Assembly: GCF_004923295.1 (NCBI RefSeq) | Contig: NZ_CP039637.1 | Location: 806,001 to 870,000, forward strand | Reading direction: 5' to 3' | Origin: Azospirillum sp. TSH100 | GTDB lineage: Bacteria; Pseudomonadota; Alphaproteobacteria; Azospirillales; Azospirillaceae | DNA: 64,000 nt | Shown here: one piece after another, positions 17,116-26,177 of the stretch | Position numbering within the stretch: position 1 is the stretch's first letter | Layout: every line of letters starts with the position of its first letter | Position numbers and translations under genes: made by a program | The notes under the pieces: generated by a model | What the model was told of the DNA's origin: nothing | Seen by the model: the letters and a program-made list of their open reading frames with translations, nothing else | The model's database searches: none

Positions 17116-17146
17116 GCCCCCGGTCCGCCCATCCCGGACCGGGGGC
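17116..17146 (+). other. Intercistronic hairpin between cupin and permease genes
   Basis: Perfect 12-bp stem (GCCCCCGGTCCG, then CGGACCGGGGGC) around a 7-base loop. No T-tract follows, so it is more likely to affect mRNA processing or stability than to terminate transcription. Confidence 0.45.
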
Positions 17147-17210
17147 TCTCCCCGCGACCCCTCATTCGCCAATGCCGGCCCGACGGGGCCGGCCAGTCCG
17201 GAGAGGCCAA

Positions 17211-18659
17211 ATGACGACACCGGTTCAGGGAAATGCGTCCACAGACTTGAGAAAAGGCGCCCTGGGCGTCGGCTTCATCGTGTTCTTCGTCATCTCGGCC
17301 GCCGGGCCGCTGACCGCCGTGGCCGGCGGCATGCCAATCGGCTTCCTGCTGGGCAACGGCGCCGGCCTGCCATCGCTTCTGCTGATCGTCATCGCCATCC
17401 TGCTGATCTTCTCCGCCGGCTATACCGCCATGGCCCGCCACGTCACCCACGCCGGCGGCTTCTACGCCTTCATCGCCCGCGGTTTCGGCGGCCAGTTGGG
17501 GGCCGCCGGCGCGGCGCTGGCCATTCTCGGCTACAACGCCATGCAGGTCGGGCTGTACGGGCTGCATGGCGTCGCCACCGCGGCCTTCGTGAAGGAGATT
17601 GCCGGCATCGACCTGCCCTGGTGGGTCTGGGCCTATTCCGCGATGGCGACGGTCGCCATCTTCGGCTACCGGCAGGTGGATCTGTCGGCCAAGCTGCTGG
17701 GATTGCTGGTCGTCGGAGAATATGTCGTGGTCCTCATCCTCGACTTCCTCATCCTCAGGAGCGGCGGTGCGGAAGGCCCCACCACGGTGTCCTTCACCCT
17801 GCCGGCCCTGATGACCGGCGCGCCCGCCATCGGCATCCTGTTCTGCTTCGCCTCCTTCGTCGGCTTTGAAGCGACGACGATCTACGGCGAGGAGGCGAAG
17901 AATCCGGAGCGCACGATCCCGCTTGCCACTTACCTGTCGGTGCTGCTGATCGGCAGTTTCTATGCCTTCTCCGCCTGGTGCATGGTGGTCGGCGCCGGGG
18001 CCGGAACGCTGGTCGACACCATCGCCGGCCTTTCCGACCCCACCCTGTTCATCTTCACCCTGGCCGATCGCTATGCCGGCCCCTGGCTGACCACCGCGAT
18101 GAGCGCGCTGCTGGTCAGCAGTGTCTACGCCGGCCTTCTGGCCTTCCACAATTCGGCCGCCCGCTATTTCTACTCCATCGGCCGCGAGGGGCTGCTGCCG
18201 GAAATCCTCGGCCAGACCCATGCGGTCCACAAGAGCCCGCATGCCGGCTCGGTGCTCCAGACCGGCATCGCCTTCTTCATCATGACCGCCTTCGTCATCG
18301 CCGGGTCCGATCCGCTGCTCACCCTGTTCTCGTGGCTGACCAACCTCGCCACCCTCTGCGTCATCGCGCTGATGGCGCTGACCTCCTTCGCGGTGGTGCG
18401 GTTCTTCCGCAAGCGCGCCGACCTCGACCAGGGCGTCTTCAGCACCCTGTTGATGCCGGTGATCTCCGGAGTGCTGCTGTCGGCGGTCCTGGTGCTGGCG
18501 ATCCTGCATTTCGACGTGCTGACCGGCAATTCCGGCCCGCTGTCCTGGGTCCTGCCGGCCCTTCTGCCGGTGGCGGGCATCGCCGGCATCCTGCGGGCCG
18601 TGGCGCTGCGCCGGCGCAATCCCGCCCGCCACGCCCAGCTCGGCCTCGGCAAGGCCTGA
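17211..18659 (+). CDS. APC-superfamily amino acid/amine permease
   Basis: 482 residues from the ATG at 17211, preceded by GGAGAGGCCAA. About 12 membrane helices; TM1 has the broken-helix glycine motif SAAGPLTAVAGGMP typical of amino acid-polyamine-organocation carriers, and FCFASFVGFEATTIYGEEAKNPERTIP marks TM6 and the following loop. The inner-membrane importer lies between the oxidase/cupin genes and the aldehyde dehydrogenase gene, so it probably brings in the amine or amino acid that the cluster degrades. Confidence 0.85.
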   Translation: MTTPVQGNASTDLRKGALGVGFIVFFVISAAGPLTAVAGGMPIGFLLGNGAGLPSLLLIVIAILLIFSAGYTAMARHVTHAGGFYAFIARGFGGQLGAAGAALAILGYNAMQVGLYGLHGVATAAFVKEIAGIDLPWWVWAYSAMATVAIFGYRQVDLSAKLLGLLVVGEYVVVLILDFLILRSGGAEGPTTVSFTLPALMTGAPAIGILFCFASFVGFEATTIYGEEAKNPERTIPLATYLSVLLIGSFYAFSAWCMVVGAGAGTLVDTIAGLSDPTLFIFTLADRYAGPWLTTAMSALLVSSVYAGLLAFHNSAARYFYSIGREGLLPEILGQTHAVHKSPHAGSVLQTGIAFFIMTAFVIAGSDPLLTLFSWLTNLATLCVIALMALTSFAVVRFFRKRADLDQGVFSTLLMPVISGVLLSAVLVLAILHFDVLTGNSGPLSWVLPALLPVAGIAGILRAVALRRRNPARHAQLGLGKA

Positions 18660-18689
18660 CCACACACCTTTCACAACGAAAACGACAAG

Positions 18690-18715
18690 CTCCGCCCCGC
18701 ATCGACGGGGCGGAG
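18690..18715 (+). other. Intercistronic hairpin between permease and dehydrogenase genes
   Basis: Perfect 10-bp stem (CTCCGCCCCG, then CGGGGCGGAG) with loop CATCGA, ending 17 bases before the dehydrogenase ATG and abutting its AGGGAGAGGA ribosome-binding site. No T-tract. It could modulate translation or RNA stability. Confidence 0.4.
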
Positions 18716-18732
18716 AGGGAGAGGATACGACC

Positions 18733-20241
18733 ATGAGTGAGCTGATGCCGGACGGGCTCGTCCCCGTCCTTCCCGAAGTCGACGCCTTCCTGCGCAAGGA
18801 CCACCAGCTGTTCATCGACGGCAAGTCCGTGCCCGCCACATCCGACCGCAGGATGGAGGTCCACGACCCGTCCACCGGCGCCGTCATCGGCAGCGTCGCG
18901 TCGGCAACCACCGGCGACCTCGACCGGGCCGTCGCCGCCGCCCGCCGGGCGCTGGAGGGCGAGTGGAGCCGCATGCGGCCTGCCGACCGCGAACGCCGCA
19001 TCCACCGGCTCGCCGACCTGATCGAAGCGCATGGCGAGGAACTGGCGCAGATCGAGACGATCAACCAGGGCAAGTCGATCACCATCTCCCGCGCGATCGA
19101 GGTCGGGGCGTCGGTCGAGTATGTCCGTTACATGGCCGGCTGGGCGACCAAGATCGAAGGCTCAACCCTGGACCTGTCGATCCCGATGCCGCCCGGCGTC
19201 CGTCACACCGGCCTGACCCTGCGCGAACCGGTCGGCGTCGTCGGCGCCATCGTGCCGTGGAACTTCCCTCTGATGATCGCGCTGTGGAAGATCGCCCCGG
19301 CGCTCGCCTGCGGCTGCACCGTCGTCCTGAAGCCGGCGGCGGAAACGCCGCTGACCGTCCTGCGTCTGGGGGAGCTGGCGCGCGAGGCCGGCCTGCCGGA
19401 CGGGGTGCTGAACATCGTCACCGGCGGCGGTTCGACCATCGGCGCCGCGCTGGCCCGCCATCCCGGCATCGACAAGGTCACCTTCACCGGATCGACGGCG
19501 GTCGGGCGCGAGGTCGGCATCGGTGCGCTGACCAACATGACCAGCTTCTCGCTGGAGCTTGGCGGCAAGAACCCGCTGATCGTCCTGTCGGACGTCGATG
19601 TCGGCGCCATCCTGCCGGGGCTGGCCATGGGCTGCTTCCTGAACCAGGGACAGGTCTGCGCCGCCGCCAGCCGGCTGTACGTCCATGCGCCGCTCTACGA
19701 CCGCGTGGTCGGCGATCTGGAAGCGGTCATGAAGTCGATGCGCCTCGGTTCCGGGCTTGACCCGTCGGCCGACCTCCAACCGCTGGTGTCGGCCCGCCAT
19801 CGCAACGCCGTCGACGCCATCGTCGGCGAGGCGGCGGAAGCCGGCGCCACGATCCTGACCGGAGGCCGCCGGCCCGACCGGCCGGGCTATTTCTTCGAGC
19901 CGACGCTGATCGTCGATGCCGACCACGCCAACCCGGCGATCCAGAAGGAGATCTTCGGCCCGGTCGTCACCGTAACGCCGGTGAAGGATCTGGACGACGC
20001 GCTCCACCGTGCCAACGACAGCGGCTATGGCCTCGCGGCCAGCATATGGTCGAACGACTTCGCGGCGATCACCAGGGCAATCCGCGACTTGCGGGCCGGC
20101 ACGGTGTGGGTGAACAGCCACATCCCCGTCGACCCCAACCTGCCCTTCGGCGGCTTCAAGCAATCCGGCATCGGGCGCGAGCATGGCCGCAGCATCATCG
20201 ACCAATACACCGAAATCAAATCAGTCTGTATCGCGATGTAA
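18733..20241 (+). CDS. NAD-dependent aldehyde dehydrogenase (PuuC/betaine-aldehyde type)
   Basis: 502 residues, standard ALDH length. Asn177 (VPWNFPLM), Glu275 (LELGGKNP) and nucleophile Cys309 (NQGQVCAAA) are present; the NAD-binding motif is FTGSTAVGRE. The relatives I recognise oxidise amine-derived aldehydes such as gamma-glutamyl-aminobutyraldehyde or betaine aldehyde, or aryl acetaldehydes. As last gene of the oxidase cluster it would turn the oxidase's aldehyde product into an acid. A strong intrinsic terminator follows, which closes the unit. Confidence 0.85.
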   Translation: MSELMPDGLVPVLPEVDAFLRKDHQLFIDGKSVPATSDRRMEVHDPSTGAVIGSVASATTGDLDRAVAAARRALEGEWSRMRPADRERRIHRLADLIEAHGEELAQIETINQGKSITISRAIEVGASVEYVRYMAGWATKIEGSTLDLSIPMPPGVRHTGLTLREPVGVVGAIVPWNFPLMIALWKIAPALACGCTVVLKPAAETPLTVLRLGELAREAGLPDGVLNIVTGGGSTIGAALARHPGIDKVTFTGSTAVGREVGIGALTNMTSFSLELGGKNPLIVLSDVDVGAILPGLAMGCFLNQGQVCAAASRLYVHAPLYDRVVGDLEAVMKSMRLGSGLDPSADLQPLVSARHRNAVDAIVGEAAEAGATILTGGRRPDRPGYFFEPTLIVDADHANPAIQKEIFGPVVTVTPVKDLDDALHRANDSGYGLAASIWSNDFAAITRAIRDLRAGTVWVNSHIPVDPNLPFGGFKQSGIGREHGRSIIDQYTEIKSVCIAM

Positions 20242-20276
20242 ATCTATGATTGCTTGCACTCTTTGAGCGTCTACGC

Positions 20277-20310
20277 GGGCCGGCCCTTTGGGCTGGCCCA
20301 TTTTCTTTTT
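20277..20310 (+). terminator. Intrinsic terminator after the aldehyde dehydrogenase gene
   Basis: GGGCCGGCCC, loop TTT, then GGGCTGGCCC form a 10-bp stem with one G-U pair, followed by ATTTTCTTTTT. It lies 36 bp after the stop codon and is the clearest terminator in the window. Confidence 0.85.
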
Positions 20311-20425
20311 CCGCTTTCTCTCCCTGTCTCACGCACCTCGGCGATTTATGCCGAATCCGGATAACCGATCCGCATTCTCCTGATTAAGCTTTTCCTACAA
20401 ACCAATTTAAAAAACAGGGAGCATC

Positions 20426-21376
20426 ATGACCATCCCCCACACGATGTGCCGGGTCTGGAGACCGCTTGCCGCCGCCCTGACCCTTTGCGCGGGTCTCTGG
20501 GCAAACCTCGACGCCACGCCGGCGCTCGCCACCGAAGGCGGGGCGCCGACCGCCCCGTTCGGCGTGTTCGAATTCGGGGCCGGTATCCTGCCGCCGCCGA
20601 CGCCCTACGGCACGCTCGGCATGCGCACCAACTTCTACACCGCCAGTTCGGTCAAGGACGGCGCCGGCAACACCCGGCTGTCGGACTTCCGCATCAACAC
20701 CCTCTCGGTCGGCGCCGCCTACATCAAGATGACCGAGACACAGTTCCTCGGCGCCAATGTCGGCTTCGGCGGCATCGTCCCCTTCCTCGACATCGGCGGG
20801 CACCTGTCGGTGCCGACGCCGGGCGGCCCGCTGCGGCTGGAAAGCCAGACCTTCAAGCTGGGCGACATCCAGCTGTTTCCGGTGATGCTGCAATGGCAGT
20901 CGAAATCGCTGTTCGTCAACGCCATCGCCCAGGTACAGGCGCCGACCGGCGCCTATGACGTCAACCGGTTGTTCAATCCGGGCACCAACCACTGGTCCTT
21001 TGCCCCGGTGGTCGGCGTCACCTATGTCACCGACGGCGGGTTCGAGGTGTCGTCGAACTTTGAACTGGACATCAACACGGTCAACCACAAGACAGACTAC
21101 CGCAGCGGCATGGAGTTCAAGCACGAGTTCGCCGTCGGCCAGCATGTCGGCCCCGTCACCGCCGGGCTCGGCGGCTACTGGTACCAGCAGATCACCGACG
21201 ACCGCGGTCCGGGATCGGGTGACGGCAACCGGGCGCGCGTCTTCGCGCTGGGGCCGGCGGTCAGCTATTTCGAGCCCGGCATGCCGCTCATCGCCTTCCA
21301 CACCTACAAGGAGTTCGGGGCGCAGAACCGTGCCCAGGGCTATGCGACCGCGCTGCGCGTCGCCTATTCCTTCTGA
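20426..21376 (+). CDS. SphA/MetA-pathway-type outer-membrane protein
   Basis: 316 residues after AGGGAG. The N-terminal signal peptide has a hydrophobic core LAAALTLCAGLWANL and likely cleavage after ALA near residue 36. The rest is beta-rich, with alternating hydrophobic strands and a C-terminal Phe (VAYSF) typical of outer-membrane barrels. It resembles the phenol_MetA_deg/SphA family found with catabolic clusters and thought to pass hydrophobic compounds across the outer membrane. It is immediately followed by an MFS gene (8-bp gap), so the pair may form an uptake route. Confidence 0.75.
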   Translation: MTIPHTMCRVWRPLAAALTLCAGLWANLDATPALATEGGAPTAPFGVFEFGAGILPPPTPYGTLGMRTNFYTASSVKDGAGNTRLSDFRINTLSVGAAYIKMTETQFLGANVGFGGIVPFLDIGGHLSVPTPGGPLRLESQTFKLGDIQLFPVMLQWQSKSLFVNAIAQVQAPTGAYDVNRLFNPGTNHWSFAPVVGVTYVTDGGFEVSSNFELDINTVNHKTDYRSGMEFKHEFAVGQHVGPVTAGLGGYWYQQITDDRGPGSGDGNRARVFALGPAVSYFEPGMPLIAFHTYKEFGAQNRAQGYATALRVAYSF

Positions 21377-21384
21377 GGAGGGCC

Positions 21385-22617
21385 ATGGCAATGACCGACC
21401 CCCACCCCTCGCCGCTGACCGGACAGCCACGCCGCGCCACCGCGCGCCAGGGTGCTGTGATCCTGCTGGGCAGCAGCCTGACCATCGTCGGCTCGGTAAT
21501 GATTGCGCCGGTGCTGCCCAAGCTCGGCGCCGAATTCGGCCCGACCACCCCGCAGGCCGACGCGCTGATCCCCCTGGTGGTCGCCGGCCCGGCGTTCGCC
21601 ATCGCGCTGTTCGCGCCGGTCGCCGGCTGGCTGGCCGACCGTTTCGGCCGCAAGTCGATGCTGATCCTGGCAACCCTGCTCTACGCGCTGCTGGGCGCCG
21701 CCCCCAGCCAGCTGAGCGACCTGTCGCTCATCCTGGTCTCCCGCCTGCTGTTCGGCTGCGCCGAGGCGATGGTGATGACCTGCTGCACCACCCTGGTCGG
21801 CGATTACTGGAGCGGTGCCGAGCGCTCCCGCTACATCGGCCGGCAGGTGGTGACCATCGGCGTCGTCGGATCGCTGTTCTTCGTGATCGGCGGCGCCACC
21901 GGCGAAAGCTCGTGGCGGACGCCGTTCCTGCTCTACCTTCTGCCGCTGCTGATGATCCCGGCGATGGCGCTGGTCCTGTGGGAACCGCAACGCAGCCCGC
22001 GCGCCCAGCGTCCGAAGGCCGCCTTCGGCCATGGCGTCCTGCGCAGCATGGCGGTCGCCTATCTGCTGGTCTTCGCCGGCATGCTGGCCAGCTTCGTCGT
22101 GCCGGTGCAGTCGCCCGGCATCGTCGTCGCACTGGGCATCACCTCCTCCACCCTCATCGGACTGTGCGCCGGGCTGGGGCTGCTGGCATCGCTGGCAGGG
22201 TCGATCCTGTGGCCGGTGCTGCGCCGCTGGATCGGCACCCGCATGGTCAATGCGCTGCTGCTGACCTTGATGGCGGTCGGGCTGTGGCTGCTGGTCCATG
22301 CCGCCAGCTACGAGGCGGTGCTGGTCGCCGTCGTCATCCACGGTGTCGGCGCCGGTCTGCTGGTGCCCAACGCGCTGGCGCCGCTGCTGGAATATCTGCC
22401 GGAGGCAACCCGTGCGCGCGGCGTCGGCGGCTTCACCTCCTGCCTGTATCTCGGCCAGTTCGCCAGTCCGCTGGTGATCGCGGCGGTCGCCGGCCCCGCC
22501 CGGGGCGTGCCGATGGCGATCACAGTCTTCAGCTTCGCCACGCTGGCGCTGGCCGCCGTCTGGCTGGTCGTCGGCCTGCGCCGCAGCACGCTGGCCTGCG
22601 AACCCGGATCGGCCTGA
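21385..22617 (+). CDS. MFS transporter, substrate unknown
   Basis: 410 residues with 12 predicted helices and the loop 2-3 motif GWLADRFGRKS near residue 78-88. The start has a strong GAGGAGGG site overlapping the end of the outer-membrane protein gene, so the two genes are co-transcribed. The protein belongs to the drug-efflux-like branch of the MFS, but its position between a porin-like protein and an amidase suggests uptake of an amide or aromatic compound. Direction and substrate cannot be determined here. Confidence 0.8.
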   Translation: MAMTDPHPSPLTGQPRRATARQGAVILLGSSLTIVGSVMIAPVLPKLGAEFGPTTPQADALIPLVVAGPAFAIALFAPVAGWLADRFGRKSMLILATLLYALLGAAPSQLSDLSLILVSRLLFGCAEAMVMTCCTTLVGDYWSGAERSRYIGRQVVTIGVVGSLFFVIGGATGESSWRTPFLLYLLPLLMIPAMALVLWEPQRSPRAQRPKAAFGHGVLRSMAVAYLLVFAGMLASFVVPVQSPGIVVALGITSSTLIGLCAGLGLLASLAGSILWPVLRRWIGTRMVNALLLTLMAVGLWLLVHAASYEAVLVAVVIHGVGAGLLVPNALAPLLEYLPEATRARGVGGFTSCLYLGQFASPLVIAAVAGPARGVPMAITVFSFATLALAAVWLVVGLRRSTLACEPGSA

Positions 22618-22656
22618 CGTCCTGTCCCTTTCCCCATCCTTGCCTCTCTCCCCCCT

Positions 22657-22693
22657 GCCGCGGGAGCGCTGTCCCACTCCCGCGGCCCTTTTT
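22657..22693 (+). terminator. Terminator-like hairpin between MFS and amidase genes
   Basis: Stem GCCGCGGGAG/CTCCCGCGGC (10 bp) with a 10-base loop, followed by CCTTTTT. The amidase ATG is only about 20 bases further, leaving no room for a separate promoter, so the amidase gene must be expressed by partial read-through or from within the hairpin region. Confidence 0.6.
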
Positions 22694-22713
22694 CCTTCCC
22701 GGAGACCATTTCC

Positions 22714-24156
22714 ATGCAGAACCTGGCTTCGACCGTTCCCTGGCGGGACGGCCTCGATCTGGCGGAGCAGATCCGCAAGGGCGCCGTCACGCCGCTGGAG
22801 GTGCTGGACGACACCATCGCGCGGCTGGAACGGGTCAACCCGGCGCTGAACGCCGTCGTCGAGACGCTGTTCGAGACGGCGCGGGAGACGGCACGGCGCC
22901 CGGTCGTGGACGGCGCCCCCTTCGCCGGCGTGCCCACCTTCATCAAGGATCTGTTCATGCCCGTCGCGGGCGCCCGCATGACCAACGGGTCGCTGCTGTG
23001 CGAACGGGCGACCGGACCGCTCGACGGCGAGTTGATCCGGCGGCTGCGCAAGGCCGGACTCGTCATCGCCGGCACCACCACCTCGCCGGAGTTCGGCACC
23101 TCCTACAGCACCGAATCCCGGCTGTTCGGCGCTACGCGCAATCCCTGGTCGCCCGGCCGCACCGCCGGCGGGTCCAGCGGCGGGGCGGCGGCGCTGGTGG
23201 CCGCGCGGGTGGTGCCCTTCGCCCACGGCAATGACGGCGGCGGGTCGCTGCGGGTTCCTGCCTCCTGCTGCGGCGTTTTCGGCCTGAAGCCGACACGCGG
23301 GCGCGTGCCGATCGGCCCGCTGGTGGGCGAGGGCTGGGCCGGCATGGGCATCAACCACGCCGTCACCCTGTCGGTGCGCGACAGCGCCGCCCTGCTCGAC
23401 GCCTCCGCCGGCGCCGCCCCGGGCGACCCCTATGCCGCACCGGCACAGGACGGCCGCTTTCTCGACGCGGTGTCGCGTCCGCCGAAATCGCTGCGCATCG
23501 GTCTGGTGCGGTCGCTCGCCCCCTGGCCGACCCATCCCGACTGCCTCGCCGCAATCGACCACACCGTCCGGCTGTGCGAAAGCCTGGGCCACCGGGTTGA
23601 GGGAACGGAACTGCCGGTCAGCGCCCCGGAATTCTACGACACCGTCTTCACCATCATCGGCGCCCAGACCCGCAGCCTGCTGACCATGATCGGCGCGATG
23701 TCCGGCCATCCCGCCGACGAGTCCCTGCTGGAGGCACGCACCCGCATCCTGCTGCGGGCCAAAGGCGACGTCAGCGGTGCCGCCTATGCGGCCGCGGTGG
23801 ACTGGATCCACGCGCTGGGCCGGAGGATGGCAGCGCTCTTCACCGATTTCGACCTGCTGCTGACGCCGACGCTGGCGAAGCCGCCGGTCGCCATCGGCGC
23901 GCTGGACATGGAGGAGGCACAGACTCTGGATGATCTGATCGACCTGTTCCACAGCTTCTCGCCCTTCACCGCCCTGTTCAACGCGACCGGACAGCCGGCG
24001 ATGTCGGTCCCCCTCCATTGGACAGCCGACGGCCTGCCCGTCGGCTCCCATTTCGCCGCTCCCTTCGGCGAGGAAAAGCTGCTGTTCTCCCTGGCTGGCC
24101 AGTTGGAATCGGCACAGCCCTGGAGCGGCCGGGTGCCGCCCGTCAACGCGCTCTGA
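22714..24156 (+). CDS. Amidase-signature-family amidohydrolase
   Basis: 480 residues, typical for the family. The Ser-cisSer-Lys triad can be placed at Lys in TFIKDLF (about residue 76), cis-Ser in AGGSSGG (about 152) and nucleophile Ser in DGGGSLRVPAS (about 176). These enzymes hydrolyse linear or cyclic amides to acid and amine; this one most resembles the 6-aminohexanoate-cyclic-dimer hydrolase/aryl-amidase branch. It follows the porin and MFS genes and may act on what they import. The true substrate is unknown. Confidence 0.83.
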   Translation: MQNLASTVPWRDGLDLAEQIRKGAVTPLEVLDDTIARLERVNPALNAVVETLFETARETARRPVVDGAPFAGVPTFIKDLFMPVAGARMTNGSLLCERATGPLDGELIRRLRKAGLVIAGTTTSPEFGTSYSTESRLFGATRNPWSPGRTAGGSSGGAAALVAARVVPFAHGNDGGGSLRVPASCCGVFGLKPTRGRVPIGPLVGEGWAGMGINHAVTLSVRDSAALLDASAGAAPGDPYAAPAQDGRFLDAVSRPPKSLRIGLVRSLAPWPTHPDCLAAIDHTVRLCESLGHRVEGTELPVSAPEFYDTVFTIIGAQTRSLLTMIGAMSGHPADESLLEARTRILLRAKGDVSGAAYAAAVDWIHALGRRMAALFTDFDLLLTPTLAKPPVAIGALDMEEAQTLDDLIDLFHSFSPFTALFNATGQPAMSVPLHWTADGLPVGSHFAAPFGEEKLLFSLAGQLESAQPWSGRVPPVNAL

Positions 24157-24180
24157 CCCCGAATATTGCCGTTTCCACCG

Positions 24181-24208
24181 CCGCCGCCCGCGCTCACCCC
24201 CGCGGGCG
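24181..24208. terminator. Hairpin between convergent amidase and AraC genes
   Basis: GCCGCCCGCG and CGCGGGCGGC form a perfect 10-bp stem around an 8-base loop, spanning the end of the AraC gene. It lacks a T-tract on either strand, so its terminator activity is uncertain. Confidence 0.35.
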
Positions 24209-25252
24209 GCGCAGCGTTTCCGACGGCAGTTCGCCGAACAGGGCGCGATACTCTCCGGCGAAGCGGCTCCAATGCCAAAAGCCCCAGCGGGAGGCGATTT
24301 CACCGATGGAGACCGGCCCGCCGGCGGCGGCGCGCAGATCCCGCCGCACCCCGTCCAGCCGCATCATCCGCAGGAACTGGGTCGGGCTGAAGCCGAAGGC
24401 GTCGTGGAAGCAGTTCTGCAGCTTGCGGCGACTGACACCGACATGGCGGCAGATGTCGTCGATCGTCGGCTGCCGTTCGGCATGCTCCATCACAAAGGCC
24501 CGCGCCTTGTCGGCGATCCGCTTCTGAGGGGTCGCGATGGACAGCCGGTCGCCCTCCTCCTCCGCCGAAAGCGTATCGAGCAGCAGGTCGGCCAACGTGC
24601 TTTCCAGCCCGGCGCGGCCGCCGTCATGATCCAGGGCCCGGGTCAATCGCGGCAGATCCGCGAACACGTCGGCGACGGCCTGCTTCAGGCGCCGCATCGT
24701 CGGGGTGGAGCCATGCAGGCCGGGCCGGCCGCCACGCAGGCGCTGGGCGGCCAGCTTGCGGCCTTGCGTCTCCGCCATTTCCAGTAGCCAGGACCGGTTC
24801 ACGGCGATGCAGGCGAGGTCGAGTGACCGCGGCGTGCAGAGTTCCACCAGGTCCTGTCCATCGGTGACCAGACAGGCCGGAAAGATCAGCGGCCGTCCGG
24901 CGAAACGCCCTTCGCCCTGCGCTTCGATCGGCAGGCTGAACACGATGGAGCCGTCCCAGGCCCGCCCCCGTTTGGCGAGGGCGGTGTTGGCGACATCGCG
25001 CAGAATCTGCATGCGGTCGAGGCGGATGTCGATCAGGCTGCCGTCGAACCGGCCGGATGACAGCTGTGTGAATTCCAGCGACCAGCCACGCGTCAGCCCG
25101 GCATGTTCGGCGGCGTCGGTTGAGCGGACCATGGTCACCCGCGGCTGACCCGGCGGCTCTTCCGATGGATCGGACAGGACGTCTGGCAAAGAAGTCCTCC
25201 AGCAGGCACGAGAGGATCGGAACCGAAGGCTGACGCCGCCTTTCGCAATCAT
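24194..25252 (-). CDS. AraC-family transcriptional regulator (EutR/FeaR-like)
   Basis: 352 residues if read from ATG 25252; ATG 25132 (MVRSTDAAEH) is a shorter option, and neither start is well supported. The N-terminal 220 residues resemble the sensor part of EutR/FeaR-type regulators. The C-terminal HTH pair contains PTIDDICRHVGVSRRKLQNCFHDAFGFSPTQFLR and SIGEIASRWGFWHWSRFAGEYRALFGELPSETLR, with the second HTH unusually Trp-rich. It is convergent with the amidase gene and probably controls the porin-MFS-amidase set. Confidence 0.8.
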   Translation of the reverse strand: MIAKGGVSLRFRSSRACWRTSLPDVLSDPSEEPPGQPRVTMVRSTDAAEHAGLTRGWSLEFTQLSSGRFDGSLIDIRLDRMQILRDVANTALAKRGRAWDGSIVFSLPIEAQGEGRFAGRPLIFPACLVTDGQDLVELCTPRSLDLACIAVNRSWLLEMAETQGRKLAAQRLRGGRPGLHGSTPTMRRLKQAVADVFADLPRLTRALDHDGGRAGLESTLADLLLDTLSAEEEGDRLSIATPQKRIADKARAFVMEHAERQPTIDDICRHVGVSRRKLQNCFHDAFGFSPTQFLRMMRLDGVRRDLRAAAGGPVSIGEIASRWGFWHWSRFAGEYRALFGELPSETLRRPRG

Positions 25253-25457
25253 GGCGGCAAGGGCGGTGTGTAGCGTCGCACGGACCGGGTCGCAGATCCA
25301 CCGTCAATCCCGGCACCCATCAGCTCCGCGATCGATGGGCCGCCGGACTGTTCTGGAGGAAACCGTATCGGCTTTCCAGCTTTCACACGCCATTTTTTTG
25401 ATACTGCGCGCCATGTCATCTTCCGGTGCTCTGGGCGACGGGGCCGCCGGCCGAACT

Positions 25458-26177
25458 TTATCCGTCCCAGCTGTGGGACAGGATGAAGCTGTAGCGTTCG
25501 GACCGGATGTGGAACACCGAACGGTCGGCGCAGCCGCCGCCGACGAAGACGGAGCGGCGGTCCATCACCAGCACCGGCGCCCCCACCGGCAGGCCGAGCG
25601 CTACCGCCACCTCCGCCTCGGCCGCTGCCGCCTTCACCTCGATGTCGGCGCCGCCGACCGGCTTTCCAACGACATCCTGAAGCATGCCGTAGATCGGCCT
25701 GTGCCCGGCAGCCTGCCAGTCGACCGGCTCCAGGGCTGGCGGCAGCAGGCTGCGGCCCAGCGCCACCGGCTCGCCATCGACCAGATGCAGGCGGCACACC
25801 TCCAGGCAGCGGGCGCCGAAATCCTCCCGCAGATCAGGCGGCGTCACAACCATCCGCGCCGACAGCGGCCGCATCGTGGCGTCCAGGCCCTGCAGACGCA
25901 GGGATTCGTGGAAACTGCGCAGGCGGTCGAGCGGATGCTGGACACGCTTGCCCGCCGTGAAGGTGCCCTTGCCCTTGCGACGCTCGATCAGCCCTTCCGT
26001 TTCCAGCCGGTCGAGCGCCAGCCGGACGGTGACGCGGCTGACGCCGAAGCGGGCGCCGATCTCGTTTTCCGTCGGCAGCCGTCCCGACGGCTCGAACAGA
26101 CGGGCGGCGATCTCGTCACGCAACTGGTCGGCGATCTGGCGGTAAAGCGCCGTCGCATTGTCTCGCACCAGGGCCAC
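25458..26177 (-). CDS. GntR-family regulator with UTRA domain (HutC subfamily)
   Basis: 239 residues. The winged helix (about 5-75) has LPTENEIGARFGVSRVTVRLALDRLETEGLI and the wing RRKGKGTF. The UTRA ligand domain (about 95-235) begins LRSFHESLRLQGLDA and ends RSVFHIRSERYSF, as in HutC and PhnF relatives. The gene is divergent from the 786-residue PHP-like protein, with a 371-bp AT-rich gap between them, so that gene is the best candidate target. HutC-type proteins sense urocanate, sugar phosphates or phosphonates; the ligand here is unknown. Confidence 0.85.
   Translation of the reverse strand: MALVRDNATALYRQIADQLRDEIAARLFEPSGRLPTENEIGARFGVSRVTVRLALDRLETEGLIERRKGKGTFTAGKRVQHPLDRLRSFHESLRLQGLDATMRPLSARMVVTPPDLREDFGARCLEVCRLHLVDGEPVALGRSLLPPALEPVDWQAAGHRPIYGMLQDVVGKPVGGADIEVKAAAAEAEVAVALGLPVGAPVLVMDRRSVFVGGGCADRSVFHIRSERYSFILSHSWDG

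Noticed and set aside
21364..24303. A 979-codon minus-strand frame
   Set aside because: Antisense to the MFS and amidase genes, with no homology or ribosome-binding site.
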